Below, piece after piece: positions 62,398 through 64,000 of a DNA stretch of 64,000 nucleotides (position 1 is its first letter; each line of letters begins with the position of its first letter). Source of the stretch: Methylomonas aurea. Its GTDB lineage: Bacteria; Pseudomonadota; Gammaproteobacteria; Methylococcales; Methylomonadaceae. Both the position numbers and the translations under genes were made by a program. The notes beneath the pieces were generated by a model, which saw nothing but the letters and a program-made list of their open reading frames with translations, searched no databases and was not told the origin of the DNA. The DNA is taken from the NCBI RefSeq assembly GCF_024505045.1, contig NZ_JANIBM010000003.1, positions 124,001 through 188,000 on the forward strand, read 5' to 3'.

Positions 62398-63081
62398 CTA
62401 AGCTAAGTGCCTAAACGCTTCTGCGAGCTGTCGTTTGGCGTCTGTCCGAATGATTTGGTCGTGCGCCAGCACGACTTGGCGAACATCCCAAGCGAGAATC
62501 CGGTCGGCGCAGCGTGCCAGCGCAGCCTTGTCTCGCACCAACTGTTTCATGGTCCGCGACATTGCCAGACGGCGGTAGACACCGAGTACCCAGGCGGCAA
62601 CGCGCGCCGCTAAGCTGTTCTCGCTACCGAAGCAAAACAACAGATCGGTTAAAATCAGCGTGCCGCTCTCCTTATGAAACCAAACGGTCTCGTTGATAAC
62701 AGGTAGTCCTTCGATGAACAGACTTTCCAATTCCGCCGTCCACGGCGCGTTCTCCGCCGCCGGTAAAAGGGGATAATTTTGCAAGTCCGGGCGCTTTTCA
62801 GTCAAACCGGGAGCGATGAAGCCCTGGGCATCGGGGAAGGCCTGCAAAAAAGGCAAGAAAAACAAATGATGGCTTCTGTTCGGCGCAACCACATATTTTA
62901 CCGGACCGATCTCGTTGATTTCCCGAACCAATTCGGGCGACGGCTGAATTGGCGAATGCACCCAAATCACGCCGTCGGCCAGTTTGACAAAACTGGCCCG
63001 GCTACGGATGTCGAATATGCCGAACGTCAAGGTTTGTTGGGCGTGCCAGATTTGGCCGGGAACGATTGTTTCTAGCGCCAT
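62398..63081 (-). CDS. DUF4336 family protein
   Basis: Read leftward from the ATG at 63079-63081, with GAGGA as ribosome site, the product has 227 residues. VKYVVAPNRSHHLFFLPF near residue 65 and GTLILTDLLFCFG near 140 fit the DUF4336 family, which has a metallo-beta-lactamase-like fold. No signal peptide is present. An extension upstream to 63243 would overlap cysH and is rejected. It lies 44 bases after cysH on the same strand, so it may belong to that operon. Function unknown. Confidence 0.7.
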   Translation of the reverse strand: MALETIVPGQIWHAQQTLTFGIFDIRSRASFVKLADGVIWVHSPIQPSPELVREINEIGPVKYVVAPNRSHHLFFLPFLQAFPDAQGFIAPGLTEKRPDLQNYPLLPAAENAPWTAELESLFIEGLPVINETVWFHKESGTLILTDLLFCFGSENSLAARVAAWVLGVYRRLAMSRTMKQLVRDKAALARCADRILAWDVRQVVLAHDQIIRTDAKRQLAEAFRHLA

Positions 63082-63125
63082 ACCGTTATCCTCATTCGCA
63101 AGCGGGTAGAACCATCGGCAACAGT

Positions 63126-63848
63126 CTATTGTTTGACATTGCCGCCGTGCAGCCCGCATTCCTTTTTCGCGCTGTCTTCCCACCACCAGCGCCCGGCGCG
63201 TTCGTGTTGGTTGGGCAGCACCGGCCGGGTGCAAGGCTCGCAACCGATGCTGATGTAGCCGTGCTGGTGCAAGTCGTTGTAGGGTACCCGGTATGCTTCG
63301 ATGTAATCCCAGACCTGAGCTGACGACCAGTTCAGCAGCGGATTGAATTTAATCAGTTGTTTCCCCGGGCCGGAGAAGCCGGCGTCGAGCTGCACTTCCG
63401 GAACGTCGCCGCGGGTGTCCAGGCTTTGGTCCTTGCGTTGGCCGGTGATCCAGGCGTCCAGCGTGGCCAGCTTTCGGCGCAACGGTTCGACTTTCCGGAT
63501 CCCGCAACATTGTTGGTGGCCGTCTTCGTAAAAACTGAACAGGCCTTTTTCTTTAACGAAGGCATCCAGCTGTTCGCGGTCGGGGCTCAAAATATCGATG
63601 GCGATGCCGTAATGCTTGCGCACTTTTTCGATGAAGCGGTAGGTTTCCGGATGCAGGCGGCCGGTATCTAAAGAAAACACCTGAATGTCTTTCCGGATGT
63701 TCAGTGCCATATCGATCAACACCACATCCTCGGCGCCACTGAAAGAAATGGCGATGTTATCGAAATGGTTCAGCGCCGCTTTCAGAATGGTGCGCGGATT
63801 TTTGCCTTGCAGTTCGGTTTGGGCGGTGTTCAGATCGAATGTGGTCAT
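63126..63848 (-). CDS. cysH: Adenylyl-sulfate (APS/PAPS) reductase CysH
   Basis: The 240-residue protein has the P-loop-like [14 protein letters not shown] near residue 35, [13 protein letters not shown] near 110 and GCEPCTRPV near 200, whose paired cysteines ligate a 4Fe-4S cluster in APS-type reductases. The catalytic Cys is in KKECGLHGG at the C-terminus. The cluster motif favours APS over PAPS as substrate. CysH makes sulfite for cysteine synthesis. It begins 3 bases after the upstream gshA-like stop. Confidence 0.92.
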   Translation of the reverse strand: MTTFDLNTAQTELQGKNPRTILKAALNHFDNIAISFSGAEDVVLIDMALNIRKDIQVFSLDTGRLHPETYRFIEKVRKHYGIAIDILSPDREQLDAFVKEKGLFSFYEDGHQQCCGIRKVEPLRRKLATLDAWITGQRKDQSLDTRGDVPEVQLDAGFSGPGKQLIKFNPLLNWSSAQVWDYIEAYRVPYNDLHQHGYISIGCEPCTRPVLPNQHERAGRWWWEDSAKKECGLHGGNVKQ

Positions 63849-63851
63849 AAA

Positions 63852-64000
63852 TTAGTTCTGGGCGAAGTAGCGGGATAAAAATTCGTCGAAGTCGAGTTTG
63901 TCGCCGGCTTCGATTTCGGCTTGTTTCTGCAGCGAGCTGGCGGCCAGCTCTTCGAATTGGCGTTGGCTGTCGGCATCCAACGGTTCGGCGTTGAAATAAT
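63852..64000 (-). CDS. gshA: Glutamate-cysteine ligase, C-terminal end
   Basis: The frame is open from the right edge of the window leftward to a stop at 63852-63854, giving the last 48 or so residues. LAASSLQKQAEIEAGDKLDFDEFL resembles the C-terminal tail of GshA (core KQAEIEAGD). GshA starts glutathione synthesis from glutamate and cysteine, which fits with cysH next to it. Too little is present for certainty. Confidence 0.55.
   Translation of the reverse strand, partial: YFNAEPLDADSQRQFEELAASSLQKQAEIEAGDKLDFDEFLSRYFAQN

Overview
The window looks like the chromosome of a gammaproteobacterium, possibly a Methylomonas-type methanotroph. The class call rests on gene orders seen in the sequence: bamA-skp-fabZ-lpxA-rnhB-dnaE, rnr-rlmB, and gltX followed by tRNA-Ala and tRNA-Glu. 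The genus-level guess is inference only, because no methane-oxidation gene lies in the window. Genes are densely packed and mostly on the + strand, many joined by ATGA or TAATG stop/start overlaps. No gap between genes exceeds about 220 bases. I see no CRISPR array, insertion sequence, integrase or phage gene.

Positions 1-32598 are one long surface-glycan locus. It begins inside rfbA and continues with rfbC (dTDP-rhamnose branch). A pseudaminic-acid-type module follows at 962-11319: pseB, pseC, an aldo/keto reductase, an SpsF-type cytidylyltransferase, a class III aminotransferase, a PseG-PseH fusion, a methyltransferase, a PIG-L deacetylase, pseI and a FemAB-like acyltransferase. Next come a family 2 glycosyltransferase, a TylF-like methyltransferase and a PglK-like ABC flippase. 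A CDP-hexose module (15199-20504) has rfbF, rfbG, a 3,5-epimerase, a TylC3-like C-methyltransferase, a reductase and a CmcI-like methyltransferase, but no rfbH. The locus ends with an acyltransferase, UDP-GlcNAc 2-epimerase, three GT4-like glycosyltransferases, a pyruvyltransferase, a Capsule_synth-like protein, two more methyltransferases and an AsnB-type amidotransferase. Together these predict a heavily acylated, methylated, pyruvylated and amidated glycan with a nonulosonic acid and a branched deoxysugar.

Positions 32717-47066 hold housekeeping genes (trhP/yegQ, rraA, ispH, a rhodanese, hslR, rnr, rlmB). Between hslR and rnr are a large lipoprotein, a DUF748 envelope protein and three poorly known genes. 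Positions 47071-48662 encode a flavocytochrome c sulfide dehydrogenase pair.

Positions 48864-57157 are the envelope and replication cluster bamA-skp-fabZ-lpxA-rnhB-dnaE. It lacks lpxD and lpxB at their usual places. Positions 57295-60446 carry an aspartic protease, an unknown minus-strand gene, a VWA-OmpA lipoprotein with a clear terminator, and a Sel1-repeat protein. The right end has gltX, tRNA-Ala(GGC) and two nearly identical tRNA-Glu(TTC) genes. After these come minus-strand genes for a DUF4336 protein, an APS-type cysH and the 3' end of a gshA-like gene.
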